DNA from: HGM04593 sp045646965
GTDB lineage: Bacteria; Bacteroidota; Bacteroidia; Bacteroidales; Bacteroidaceae
Assembly (NCBI GenBank): GCA_045646965.1
Contig: JAZRLR010000013.1
Location: 11,150-75,149, forward strand
Direction: 5' to 3'
Length of the DNA: 64,000 nucleotides
The translations under genes were made by a program, and so were the position numbers. The notes below the pieces were generated by a model, which was not told the DNA's origin, searched no databases, and saw nothing but the letters and a program-made list of their open reading frames with translations. Numbering within the stretch: the first letter of the stretch is position 1; each line of letters starts with the position of its first letter. Shown here piece after piece: positions 50,367 through 59,092 of this stretch.

Positions 50367-52664
50367 ATGTTTAAAATAGTTTCAAAAGAACAATTTTCGG
50401 AAAAGGTGTTCCGTCTGCGTGTAGAGGCTCCGCTCATTGCAAAGTCTTACAGAGCAGGTAATTTTGTCATCATCCGTGTGGGTGAGAAGGGTGAGCGCAT
50501 CCCCTTGACCATCGCTCACGCCGATGCCGAGAAGGGCCTTATAACCCTTGTAATACAAAAAGTTGGTTTGAGCTCGTCTCGTCTGTGCGACCTCAACGAA
50601 GGCGATTACATTACCGACGTTGTGGGCCCTCTGGGACAGGCTACACACATAGGGAATTTTGGTACCGTGATATGTGCCGGCGGTGGTGTGGGCGTAGCGC
50701 CTATGTTGCCCATCGCGGCAGCACTCAAGAAAGCAGGCAACCGTGTGATTTCGGTTCTTGCAGGTCGTTCAAAAGATCTTATCATCCTGGAGGATGAGGT
50801 GCGCGAGGTGTCGGACGAGGTTATCATAATGACCGACGACGGCTCATACGGCGACAAAGGTCTTGTGACCGAGGGTATCGAGCGCGTAATCAAGCGCGAG
50901 AAGGTAGACCACTGCGTGGCTATCGGCCCTGCTATTATGATGAAGTTTGTGTGCAAGCTTACAAAGCAGTACGAAATACCTACCGTTGTTTCGCTCAACA
51001 CAATTATGGTCGATGGAACAGGTATGTGTGGTGCGTGCCGTATAACCGTGGGCGGTAAAACAAAGTTCGTGTGCGTAGACGGCCCCGAGTTCGACGGACA
51101 TCAGGTAGACTTCGACGGTATGATGCAGCGCTTGGGCAGTTTCAAACGCGAGGAGGCCGAGGAGATGCAGAAACTCGACAAATGCGAGTCGGCAGGTGAG
51201 AGTGGTGAGGCTTGCGAGCTCACAAGCCGCGACGCCGAGTGGCGTGTGGCTCTGCGCAGCAAGATGAAACCCAAAGAGCGTACAGCTATCGAGCGTTGCG
51301 AGATGCCCGAGCTGGAGCCCGCCTACCGTGCCACAAAACTGCGCGAGGAGGTGAATACCGGCCTCACAAAAGAGATGGCTATGGTGGAGGCACAGCGCTG
51401 TCTCGACTGTCCCAACCCTGCCTGTATGGAGGGTTGCCCTGTGAGCATAAAGATTCCTTCATTTATTAAGAATATCGAGCGCGGTGAGTTTGCAAAGGCT
51501 GCACAGGTGCTCAAGATGACAAGTTCATTGCCCGCTGTGTGTGGTCGCGTATGTCCCCAGGAGAAGCAGTGCGAGAGCAAATGTATCCACCTGAAGATGG
51601 GACACAAGGCTGTGGCTATCGGTGCACTCGAGCGTTTCGCTGCCGACTATGCACGCGAGAGCGGCGAGCTCTCTGTTCCCTCGGTGGCTCCCTCAAACGG
51701 CAAGAAAGTTGCTGTTGTGGGCTCGGGCCCCGCAGGACTCTCGTTTGCGGGTGATATGGCAAAGCTCGGCTACGGCGTTACCGTGTTTGAGGCTCTGCAC
51801 GAGATTGGCGGTGTGCTCAAGTATGGTATCCCCGAGTTCCGTTTGCCTAACTCTATCGTAGACGTGGAGATTGATACTCTCAAGGCTATGGGCGTGGAAT
51901 TTGTGAAGGATTGTGTGATTGGAAAGACAATCTCCATTGCACAGTTGCAGGAAGAGGGATATGCCGGTGTCTTTGTGGCATCGGGTGCCGGTCTCCCCAA
52001 CTTTATGAATATCCCCGGCGAGAACTCTATAAACATTCTCTCGTCTAACGAATACCTCACTCGCGTGAACCTTATGGATGCTTCGAACCCCGACACCGAT
52101 ACTCCTATGCACATAGGTAAGCGTGTGGCTGTTGTGGGTGGCGGTAACACAGCTATGGACTCGGTGCGCACAGCGTTGCGTCTCGGTGCCGAGCGTGCGA
52201 TGATTATCTACCGTCGTTCGGAGGCCGAAATGCCTGCCCGTCTCGAGGAGGTGAAGCACGCCAAGGAAGAGGGTGTTGAGTTCCTCACTCTGCATAACCC
52301 CATTGAGTACATTGCCGACGAAAAGGGTTGTGTGAAACAGATTGTATTGCAGAAGATGGAGCTTGGCGAGCCCGACGCATCGGGACGTCGTTCACCCGTT
52401 CCCGTAGAGGGTGCCATAGAGACTATCGACATTGATATGGCGGTTGTTTCGGTGGGTGTATCTCCCAACCCCCTTGTGCCTACATCGGTTGAGGGCTTGG
52501 AGCTTGGCCGCAAGAATACCATTGCGGTGAACGAGAAGATGCAGTCTTCAATTCCCTTTATCTTTGCAGGTGGTGACATTGTGCGCGGTGGTGCAACGGT
52601 TATTCTCGCTATGGGTGACGGCCGCAATGCAGCTGCTTCAATGCACGAGATGTTGAGCAAGTAA
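50367..52664 (+). CDS. Fused NfnAB-type ferredoxin:NADP+ oxidoreductase (FNR-like / GltD-like)
   Basis: A 765-residue flavoprotein made of two parts usually encoded by separate genes. Residues 1-250 are a ferredoxin-NADP reductase alpha-like domain (RAGNFVIIRV, CAGGGVGVAPMLPIA, and a 2Fe-2S site GTGMCGACRITV...FVCVDGPEFDG). From about 290 comes a GltD-like subunit with two 4Fe-4S sites (CLDCPNPACMEGCP, CGRVCPQEKQCESKC), FAD site VVGSGPAGLSFAGDMAKLG and NADPH site VVGGGNTAMDSVRTALRLG. NfnAB bifurcates electrons between NADH, ferredoxin and NADPH; SudAB is a close relative. Bifurcation is inferred from the family. It is often annotated as glutamate synthase small subunit, but no large subunit is nearby. 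Confidence 0.88.
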   Translation: MFKIVSKEQFSEKVFRLRVEAPLIAKSYRAGNFVIIRVGEKGERIPLTIAHADAEKGLITLVIQKVGLSSSRLCDLNEGDYITDVVGPLGQATHIGNFGTVICAGGGVGVAPMLPIAAALKKAGNRVISVLAGRSKDLIILEDEVREVSDEVIIMTDDGSYGDKGLVTEGIERVIKREKVDHCVAIGPAIMMKFVCKLTKQYEIPTVVSLNTIMVDGTGMCGACRITVGGKTKFVCVDGPEFDGHQVDFDGMMQRLGSFKREEAEEMQKLDKCESAGESGEACELTSRDAEWRVALRSKMKPKERTAIERCEMPELEPAYRATKLREEVNTGLTKEMAMVEAQRCLDCPNPACMEGCPVSIKIPSFIKNIERGEFAKAAQVLKMTSSLPAVCGRVCPQEKQCESKCIHLKMGHKAVAIGALERFAADYARESGELSVPSVAPSNGKKVAVVGSGPAGLSFAGDMAKLGYGVTVFEALHEIGGVLKYGIPEFRLPNSIVDVEIDTLKAMGVEFVKDCVIGKTISIAQLQEEGYAGVFVASGAGLPNFMNIPGENSINILSSNEYLTRVNLMDASNPDTDTPMHIGKRVAVVGGGNTAMDSVRTALRLGAERAMIIYRRSEAEMPARLEEVKHAKEEGVEFLTLHNPIEYIADEKGCVKQIVLQKMELGEPDASGRRSPVPVEGAIETIDIDMAVVSVGVSPNPLVPTSVEGLELGRKNTIAVNEKMQSSIPFIFAGGDIVRGGATVILAMGDGRNAAASMHEMLSK

Positions 52665-52681
52665 TTTATTTTGCTACATAC

Positions 52682-52717
52682 AAACATAACGAGCGACCGC
52701 GGTCGCTCGTTATGTTT
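52682..52717. terminator. Bidirectional terminator
   Basis: Perfect 17-bp inverted repeat (52682-52698 and 52701-52717, GC in the centre) followed by T-run on the plus side, between convergent genes. Confidence 0.92.
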
Positions 52718-52737
52718 TTTATATGCTCTATGCTGTT

Positions 52738-53082
52738 TTACAGCAGGGCGATAAGCTCTTCGCGGCTAATCCCGAGCAGGGTGGCTCTCTCCTTGAAGAG
52801 CGGCAGCTCCTGTTCCATAAACTCGCGGCGCTGTGTCTCGCGTATTCTCTCTCTTGCTCCAGATTGCACAAAGTACCCGAGGCCTCGTTTGTTATAAATG
52901 ATATTGCGGCTCTCGAGCAGTTGGTAAGAACGCACTATGGTGTTGGGGTTCACGCCGAGCGTGGTGCCCATCTCGCGCACCGAGGGAATGCGCGACTCCT
53001 CCTCCCAGATGCTGCACATTATCTTCTCCTGCATCATTTCGGCTGTTTGCAGGTATATGGGTTTGTGTTCGTTAAATTCCAT
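52738..53082 (-). CDS. GntR-family regulator, YtrA type
   Basis: A 114-residue regulator: winged helix-turn-helix (about 8-75: PIYLQTAEMMQEKI, SRIPSVREMGTTLGVNPNTIVRSYQLLESRNII in content) and a short helical tail of about 40 residues typical of the YtrA subfamily, which dimerises without a ligand-binding domain. It is the last of four genes read leftward: ABC ATPase, two permeases, regulator. YtrA-type proteins repress their own ABC operon; inverted repeats found before the ATPase gene are candidate operators. Confidence 0.9.
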   Translation of the reverse strand: MEFNEHKPIYLQTAEMMQEKIMCSIWEEESRIPSVREMGTTLGVNPNTIVRSYQLLESRNIIYNKRGLGYFVQSGARERIRETQRREFMEQELPLFKERATLLGISREELIALL

Positions 53083-53085
53083 AGA

Positions 53086-53817
53086 CTATGCTTTTAGTTT
53101 TTTAATACTATAGAATATGAGCGGCTGTAATACCGCGATGGCGGTAAATGATACAATGTGCCACGCGATTGCAGATGCCTCTGCATACTTTGTGGGTGTT
53201 ACATAGCCATCGTCGCCTATCGTAAAGTCGAGCACAAAGCCTATATAGTTGAGTATAAGTATAAGAGAACCAAACAGCACGGCGATGAATATCCACGTCT
53301 TGTGTTGCACAAATATAAGCAAAAGAAAGGTAGTGTAGCTTATCATTCCCCACAAAATAGGGATGTTTTCTGCCTCCGCCAACTGTTTAAATGTATTTAT
53401 AAAGTATTTTGCATCGAAGCCCGTAGCTATGTAGTCTATGCAGATTTTCATTGCAAATATAAGGAGGGGTGTTGTCACAAATGTGTGTGCGAGGAGCGAG
53501 AGATACTTCTCTGTGGCGGTGGCGGGCAATGCTATGTACAGGGCACGTTTCCCTTTTTTTAGTATGTCGTAGTAGAATATAAAGGGCGACGATGTGGCAA
53601 AAAGCAGCAGCATATCGCTGCCAAAGCCGAATATGGGAAAGAAGAGCGTTGTGCTGTCGTCCATAGAGTAGCTTATAACCCTTCTTATCATAACAAATGC
53701 AAGCAGGACGATGCCTGCTATAACTACTTTGGGCAGGATACAACTGCTCCTGAACTCGTAGGAGAAGAGGTGCGCGAAGCGTCGCAGGCTTATGTTGTTT
53801 ATATTTGCAGTATTCAT
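53086..53817 (-). CDS. ABC transporter membrane protein 2 of the GntR/ABC operon
   Basis: A 243-residue protein with six predicted membrane helices and a cytosolic loop containing KKGKRALYIALPATATEKYLS. The same pattern (PAs.lEKYLSmLAnTlVTaP) is found in the neighbouring 222-residue protein, so the two are diverged paralogues and probably form a heterodimeric permease with the ATPase. It lies 3 bases before the GntR gene. Substrate is unknown; related small operons respond to cell wall or membrane stress. Confidence 0.75.
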   Translation of the reverse strand: MNTANINNISLRRFAHLFSYEFRSSCILPKVVIAGIVLLAFVMIRRVISYSMDDSTTLFFPIFGFGSDMLLLFATSSPFIFYYDILKKGKRALYIALPATATEKYLSLLAHTFVTTPLLIFAMKICIDYIATGFDAKYFINTFKQLAEAENIPILWGMISYTTFLLLIFVQHKTWIFIAVLFGSLILILNYIGFVLDFTIGDDGYVTPTKYAEASAIAWHIVSFTAIAVLQPLIFYSIKKLKA

Positions 53818-53822
53818 AGTTT

Positions 53823-54491
53823 TCAGTTCCAGGTTATGTTTTTAAGTTTTAGGTAAATAAAAATCTGCATTAATATAATATATATTATAAATGTATCGTA
53901 AAACGCTACTTTGGGGAATATGATTCTTGTCCATTGTTCCAGGGCGTTGAAGATAAATGGTAGCAAAAGTATTGTAATACCTGTGGTGAACTTCCATTTA
54001 TTGCTATAGTGACTCACATATATTAATGTGACAAGAGTCTGTATGCCGATGGTAGTGTACTCTTCATACAAGGGAAGGTGGAACGACGGGGGGTAATATT
54101 CGTTGCTACCCAGGAGTGGCCAGGCTGCCCAGTCGGCTATGTAGCATAGAGTAGAGACTATCACGGGCGCTGTGACGAGGGTGTTTGCAAGCATCGACAA
54201 ATATTTCTCAAGGTTGCTTGCGGGTAGCATAGAGTAGAGCACATTTTTATCGCCTTTCAGCAAGGGGTGGTAGAATATTATGGGCGATATAAATGTAAGC
54301 AGCATTGTTCCAACGTGCGAAAACGGTATATTGGGGTACAAGATGTAGTCGAGCAAGTGAAGTTTTGCAAGAATTACATAGCAGGTGGTAAATATTGCTA
54401 TAAACAGGCTTGTGTTGCGCAAAAAGCGGCTGCTTATATTCTCGTAGACAAGCAGCTTTGCCCAGCGTTTGAATGAAAATGTCCGGTTCAT
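53823..54491 (-). CDS. ABC transporter membrane protein 1 of the GntR/ABC operon
   Basis: A 222-residue protein with about six membrane helices and the loop KGDKNVLYSMLPASNLEKYLSMLANTLVT in content, paralogous to the following 243-residue protein. The gap to that gene is 5 bases and the upstream ATPase ends 5 bases before it, so all are co-transcribed. No substrate-binding protein gene is present, which favours export or a sensory role. Confidence 0.75.
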   Translation of the reverse strand: MNRTFSFKRWAKLLVYENISSRFLRNTSLFIAIFTTCYVILAKLHLLDYILYPNIPFSHVGTMLLTFISPIIFYHPLLKGDKNVLYSMLPASNLEKYLSMLANTLVTAPVIVSTLCYIADWAAWPLLGSNEYYPPSFHLPLYEEYTTIGIQTLVTLIYVSHYSNKWKFTTGITILLLPFIFNALEQWTRIIFPKVAFYDTFIIYIILMQIFIYLKLKNITWN

Positions 54492-54496
54492 AGTTT

Positions 54497-55291
54497 TTAC
54501 TGCTTTGTGTTTATGTAGTTGAACAGCATCTCGATGTCGATATTGCTCTCCTCGCCTTTGCCGGGGGTGATGTAGCTGTAACCGTTTATGCTCGGTTCGC
54601 TGTAGATGGCATCGGCGGGCAGTTGCTGCGAATTGCCGAATGTGTAGCTGTGTTGCAGCTCCTCGATGCTGCTGTCGATGGCTTTCTTTTTCTCTTTTAT
54701 TATGATAATATGGTCGAGAAGGTTTGCAATCTCTTTCACCTGGTGTGTGGAGATGATTATACAGCGCTCGTTGTTCATATAGCGCGAAATTATCTGCCTG
54801 AACTCTCCTTTGCTTGTGATGTCGAGGCCGTTTGTGGGCTCGTCGAGAAGCAGGTAGGGGGTGTTGAGGGCAAGTGCAAAGGCGATGAACACCTTCTTGC
54901 TCTCTCCTGTCGATAGCTCGCTGAACTTTGCGTTTATATCTATGCGCATCTCTGCGACGAGCTTTTCAAACTCTTCGTAGCCGAAGGTGGGGTAGAACCA
55001 CCCGTACTCCTTGGCGAATCTTTTTATGGAGTTGATGCTTGCGACGGGGTGCTCGGGCAGGTAATAGATGCTCGACAGCAACTGCGGGGTGCGCTTTGAG
55101 GGGTTTTTGTTCTCAATGGCTATGCTTCCTTTCTTGCTTCGCATAACGCCGCACATAAGTTTCATAAGCGTGGTCTTGCCTGCGCCGTTAGGGCCGAGAA
55201 GACCGTAGATTTTACCCTTTTCAAATTGTGTGCTTATGTTGCAGAGCACCTCCTTCTTGTAGCTGAAGCTTAAATTTTCGATATGTATCAT
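54497..55291 (-). CDS. ABC transporter ATP-binding protein
   Basis: A 264-residue ATPase: Walker A GPNGAGKTTLMKL (about 33-45), Q-loop IYYLPEHP, signature ELSTGESKKVFIAFA (LSTGE in place of LSGGQ), Walker B YLLLDEPTNGLD (about 150) and H-switch ISTHQVKEI. The C-terminal 60 residues are an extra region with no recognised fold. First gene of the four-gene operon with two permeases and a GntR regulator. Its start codon lies right next to an inverted repeat that may be the operator. Confidence 0.92.
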   Translation of the reverse strand: MIHIENLSFSYKKEVLCNISTQFEKGKIYGLLGPNGAGKTTLMKLMCGVMRSKKGSIAIENKNPSKRTPQLLSSIYYLPEHPVASINSIKRFAKEYGWFYPTFGYEEFEKLVAEMRIDINAKFSELSTGESKKVFIAFALALNTPYLLLDEPTNGLDITSKGEFRQIISRYMNNERCIIISTHQVKEIANLLDHIIIIKEKKKAIDSSIEELQHSYTFGNSQQLPADAIYSEPSINGYSYITPGKGEESNIDIEMLFNYINTKQ

Positions 55292-55404
55292 AGTGTATTA
55301 GTGGATTAGTACACTGCAAAGATATTGTAAGATTTGTTTGGGTGCAAGTCTTTTGTGAAATTAATTTCACGGGTTGCTTTTTACACTCTTAATTAAGAGT
55401 GTAA
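55292..55404 (-). promoter_or_regulatory. Promoter of the GntR/ABC operon with three inverted repeats
   Basis: Promoter on the minus strand: CTTG (55348-55345), 20-base spacer, TATCTTTGC (55324-55316). Repeat A: AGTGTA (55292-55297) and TACACT (55310-55315), between the -7 box and the start codon, the usual place for a YtrA-type operator. Repeat B: perfect 16-base palindrome GTGAAATTAATTTCAC (55355-55370), just upstream of -33. Repeat C: perfect 24-base palindrome (55381-55404) whose arms contain TACACT and AGTGTA, the same hexamers as A in reverse order. C has no T-run, so it does not look like a normal terminator for the helicase gene ending at 55410. Confidence 0.65.
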
Positions 55405-55409
55405 GATAT

Positions 55410-58340
55410 TTACAACTCCTCGATAAGTGCTTTGTATATGGGCGAGAGAGATAGGATTTCTCTGTTTCCGAAAATATACATCTGACGGCGGGCGCGGGTG
55501 ACGGCCACGTTCAGCTTGCGGTCAATGGGGGTGCCGTCTGCGTCGGCTACGGGTGCCGACAGGATATCTATCTGCGAGGGGCTGTTTATTGTGGTGCCAA
55601 AGAGTATGACCTCGCGTTGCGAGCCCTGAAACCTCTCCACGGTATCTATTACAATGTCCTTACTTTGCGGTATGCCGAGCCGTGCTATCTCCTTGGTTAC
55701 CATCGCTATCTGACTGCGGAAGGGTACTATGATTCCTATCTCTTGCGAGGGGTTGCAGAGGAATCCGTTCGCGGTGCGCAGCTTGTGATAGGCCTGCACA
55801 AAGAGGGCTATCTCCTGTGCTTCGTTGTGGTTTATCTTTAGTGCGTTGCCCTCTTCGCGAATGGTGTCGATGAAGGCGGTACGTCGTGTCGCAAGAAGTG
55901 TTTCGCGTCGGTCGTTCTTGTCGTATGTGTCGTAGTGCAACGGCTCGCTTTGGTGAGGCAGGGGCACGCACTCGAGTATTCCGCCGTAGAAATGCCTGTT
56001 TGAAAAGTCGTTTATCACGGGGTGCATACGTCCCTGGCGGAAGAGTGTGGCTGTGACACCCTCGATACCTTTTGTGTGGTACCACTTATAGAGGCGCTCA
56101 AAGAGCGAGATGCCGTAATCGTGTATGCCTGCGTCGTTGAGCAGTTTGCTCTGTGCTTTGGTAGATAGCGGGGGCTGCACCACCACGGCGGGCAACTGCT
56201 TGGTGTCGCCTATGAGGATGAATTTCTTTATGGCAAGCTCGCCGGCTGGTGTTGTGGCGGCCCACAAGCCTGCAAGTTGCGACTCGAGTATCTGTGTCGC
56301 TTCGTCTATTATGGCCACGTCGAATCTCTTTATTCCAAAGAGCTCTTTGCGCCCTGTGAGCGACGCCACGGTGCCCACAAATATGCGGCACTGCATCATT
56401 GTCTCGCGTATCTGGTCGCGGTTGTTGCAGTGGGCTATGGCGTTCTTCATCAGGTGGGGGCGATGCTTCTCGGCGCAGCTCTGCTCGCTGCCTATGCGTA
56501 TGTATGTGGGGGCGTTGGGCAGGCTCTCGAGTGCCTCGCATATCTCATCGACGGCGCGGTTTGTGTAGGAGGCGAGCAGAATATTGCACCCGGCCTCTCC
56601 GTGGAACTCCTGTACCATACTCTTCAATGCCTGCGAGGTTTTTCCCGTGCCGGGAGGGCCCACAAGCATAAAGAGTTCCTCGGCCTGTTTGGCCTGTAGC
56701 ACAATGCTGTCGATGTATTCGTTGGTGTAGCTGCCGTTGAGGGTGCGGCTGTGGTCGATGCGTGGGCTGCGACGCGACATCAGCAGGTCGATGCGCTCGG
56801 TGGGTGCAGTGAGCAGCCCGAAGAGGTCGCGGAACGCTGCACGAAAGGTGCTGTCGAGGTGGTCGTGCTCCATAGCGTAGCGGCTGCCCGTGGGGTAGAG
56901 GTTGCGGTTTCTCTGCTTGTGACGCAGATGCACGGTAATTCTGTCGGGGGCGATGGAGGTGAGTGTGCCTCGTGTCACCTGACGGTTTGTGGCGTTGTGG
57001 CTGTCGTTGTCGCGGCGGTATATGAAGACGGTATCTCCCGCTCTGAAGTTGGGGTAGAAGTTTTCGTCGTAGGTAGGGGTGGCGAGGGTTATCTCGCTTA
57101 TGCCCTCTTCGTCGTCAAAGGAGATTATTTCGAGGTCGGTGAGTATGTTCCCGTTGGCTATCTTGGCGGCGAGGGGTGCGTTCCAGATGTCGGCAAAGCT
57201 GCGGCCGCTCTCGCAGTCGCCGTTGCTCACCTTGGCGAGAAGCATCTCGCGTGCCACGAATGCCACGTTGCCAAAGAAATAGTCGAGCAGCTGCGCGTCG
57301 GCGGTTTTTATGGGGTGGAGCACCTCCTCGATGCGCGGGCGCAGATAGTTGGTCCACAGGCGTCCGTAATCGCCTTTTGTGTTAAGGTCGGCGGGCGAGG
57401 TGTTGAGCAGCGTGGTGCGCAACCCGTCGTTGCCCATCTCAATGAGCAGAGCCACAATCTCGTTGCGCAGCATAAGGGTGCGGCTCATCTCGCTGCGGCT
57501 CGACTCCTGGCTATAGAAGCGCGGGTAGCGCGAGTAAAAAAGGTGTGGGCGTATGGCTTCGCGGGGTATCTGCAGTGAGTAGCGCAGCATCTCTTTGTAG
57601 AGCGACATCTGTATGCGGTGCTCGGCTTTTGCACCGCCGTTGAACTCGTCGGCTTTGCCCGACTTGAGCTCTATGAGGTGGCTGCAATCGCTTTGTAGCA
57701 GGTCGATACGTCCTTGCAGGCCGAGCGGCTCGCAAAAGAACGAGGGCTCCAGGTACACTCTGTCGCGTCGGTAGCTACCTTCCGACTCTATGCAGCTGTT
57801 TCCCACTTTCATCTGTATGTTATTGAACTGCTGTCGCGAGAGCGCAAAGAAATTGCTGTCAATCTCGTTGCACACTGAAAGCTGCAGGGAATACTCGCGG
57901 AAGAACTTTTTTATCGACTCGCCGTACGTGGCGGGCTTCTCGGGGCGCTCGTTCACGCAGTCGTCGAGGAACATATTTGCGGCCTCTCCAAGCAGACGCG
58001 CCGCGCTGTCGGTGCTTTTCTCGAAAAGGTTTATTATGTAGCCCAGCGCGGGCGAGCCGTAGGGCTGCACGCAACGCGCAAGCGCCGATATGTCTATGAG
58101 GTAGTCGGGTTCGAAGATAATCTCCTCGGGGTGCAGAATTCCTTCGCAGTCCTCTTCGCACGAGAGAAGGTTGAGCTTGCAGCCTTCGTGCAGGAGCGCG
58201 GGCAACTGCCTGTAGCAGGGCTCCACGGGCAGAGCCGCAACGACGGTGTGTCCGTCGCTGTCGCAGCCTGTTATGGTGCCGTCGGAGTATCGGACAAATC
58301 TCATTTGTCTCTTCAAAGTGTATTTCTCGCTCTCTTGCAT
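55410..58340 (-). CDS. Dna2-like nuclease-helicase (RecB-type nuclease plus SF1 helicase)
   Basis: A 976-residue protein with two catalytic parts. Nuclease: Glu199, Asp213 in LQGRIDLL, Glu224-Lys226 in LIELKSGK and Gln244-xxx-Tyr248 (QMSLY), the PD-(D/E)XK set of the RecB family. Helicase (UPF1/Dna2-type SF1): Walker A GPPGTGKTS (about 560), IIDEATQ, GDTKQLPAVV, FRQGRMHPVINDFSN, DTVERFQGSQREVI and VTRARRQMYIFGN. Dna2-like order (nuclease first, then SF1B helicase) suggests processing of DNA ends or flaps. No iron-sulfur Cys set around the nuclease is evident. It is the third gene after udk and the lytic transglycosylase. Confidence 0.85.
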   Translation of the reverse strand: MQESEKYTLKRQMRFVRYSDGTITGCDSDGHTVVAALPVEPCYRQLPALLHEGCKLNLLSCEEDCEGILHPEEIIFEPDYLIDISALARCVQPYGSPALGYIINLFEKSTDSAARLLGEAANMFLDDCVNERPEKPATYGESIKKFFREYSLQLSVCNEIDSNFFALSRQQFNNIQMKVGNSCIESEGSYRRDRVYLEPSFFCEPLGLQGRIDLLQSDCSHLIELKSGKADEFNGGAKAEHRIQMSLYKEMLRYSLQIPREAIRPHLFYSRYPRFYSQESSRSEMSRTLMLRNEIVALLIEMGNDGLRTTLLNTSPADLNTKGDYGRLWTNYLRPRIEEVLHPIKTADAQLLDYFFGNVAFVAREMLLAKVSNGDCESGRSFADIWNAPLAAKIANGNILTDLEIISFDDEEGISEITLATPTYDENFYPNFRAGDTVFIYRRDNDSHNATNRQVTRGTLTSIAPDRITVHLRHKQRNRNLYPTGSRYAMEHDHLDSTFRAAFRDLFGLLTAPTERIDLLMSRRSPRIDHSRTLNGSYTNEYIDSIVLQAKQAEELFMLVGPPGTGKTSQALKSMVQEFHGEAGCNILLASYTNRAVDEICEALESLPNAPTYIRIGSEQSCAEKHRPHLMKNAIAHCNNRDQIRETMMQCRIFVGTVASLTGRKELFGIKRFDVAIIDEATQILESQLAGLWAATTPAGELAIKKFILIGDTKQLPAVVVQPPLSTKAQSKLLNDAGIHDYGISLFERLYKWYHTKGIEGVTATLFRQGRMHPVINDFSNRHFYGGILECVPLPHQSEPLHYDTYDKNDRRETLLATRRTAFIDTIREEGNALKINHNEAQEIALFVQAYHKLRTANGFLCNPSQEIGIIVPFRSQIAMVTKEIARLGIPQSKDIVIDTVERFQGSQREVILFGTTINSPSQIDILSAPVADADGTPIDRKLNVAVTRARRQMYIFGNREILSLSPIYKALIEEL

Positions 58341-58351
58341 AAATGTGTCGT

Positions 58352-59089
58352 TCAGTCAATTAATATGAACGTGGTGTCGGTCGCAAGCACGGCCTGTAGC
58401 GAATCGCTGTATCGATGCTGACGATTTTTGTATCTTCCCCAGGTGCGTTTCACTTTTTTTACAAATGAAAGGGTTTGCTTCCAGTCGTTGAAAGAGCCGT
58501 TGCGGCACACGCTGTCGGTGTAGTATTCGGGCTCTCCTTTGAGGATGAGAAAACTGTCTACGTTATTGTGCCACACATAGCGCGGACGGCCATATTTCTC
58601 GGCGAGGTTCATTGCGTCGCCTATGTGGCCCAGGCCTGCGTTGTACGAGGCAAGGATGAAATTGCACCGCTCGTCGAAATCCCCGATGCGGCGGTACAGG
58701 TGGTCGAGGTCGGCAAGCAGCCTGCCTGCCGCTTCGATGTTTGTGCGGGTGTCGAGATGCAGAGAGTCGGGTATGCCGAGCCTCTGCATAGTGGAGGGCA
58801 TTACCTGCATCACTCCCTGTGCCCCCACGCCCGATGTGGCTGTGCTGTCGAATCGCGACTCTGTGAAGGCTATGGCTGCGAGCAGTTTCCAGTCCCACCC
58901 AAGATTGTCGGCCACGCTGCGAAAGTGGTGGTCGTAGGGCGAGAGGGTGACGTGTCGTGATATGGGTTTCTTGGGAGGCGCGGCAACGGTTGCAAGCTCC
59001 ACCTCACCACGAAATATTACATCGCCATATATGACAATGGCAATGAAAGATAGTAACAGTGTGAGCGGGTAGAGGTGTTTCGAGTGCAT
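58352..59089 (-). CDS. Lytic transglycosylase with SLT domain
   Basis: A 245-residue envelope enzyme that cleaves the glycan strands of peptidoglycan. N-terminal membrane or signal segment (about 7-22), then an SLT (GH23) domain: the catalytic Glu in AAIAFTESRFDSTATS (about 76), GAQGVMQVMPSTMQRLG, NIEAAGRLLADL and FILASYNAGLGHI. This is the catalytic half of MltF-like enzymes without the solute-binding domain. It starts 3 bases after udk and ends 11 bases before the nuclease-helicase gene. Confidence 0.92.
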   Translation of the reverse strand: MHSKHLYPLTLLLSFIAIVIYGDVIFRGEVELATVAAPPKKPISRHVTLSPYDHHFRSVADNLGWDWKLLAAIAFTESRFDSTATSGVGAQGVMQVMPSTMQRLGIPDSLHLDTRTNIEAAGRLLADLDHLYRRIGDFDERCNFILASYNAGLGHIGDAMNLAEKYGRPRYVWHNNVDSFLILKGEPEYYTDSVCRNGSFNDWKQTLSFVKKVKRTWGRYKNRQHRYSDSLQAVLATDTTFILID

Positions 59090-59092
59090 AGG

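Noticed and set aside
55410..58340. Helicase-nuclease as part of a defence island
   Set aside because: Neighbours are udk and a lytic transglycosylase in a tight operon; no methylase, toxin, integrase or other defence gene is near.
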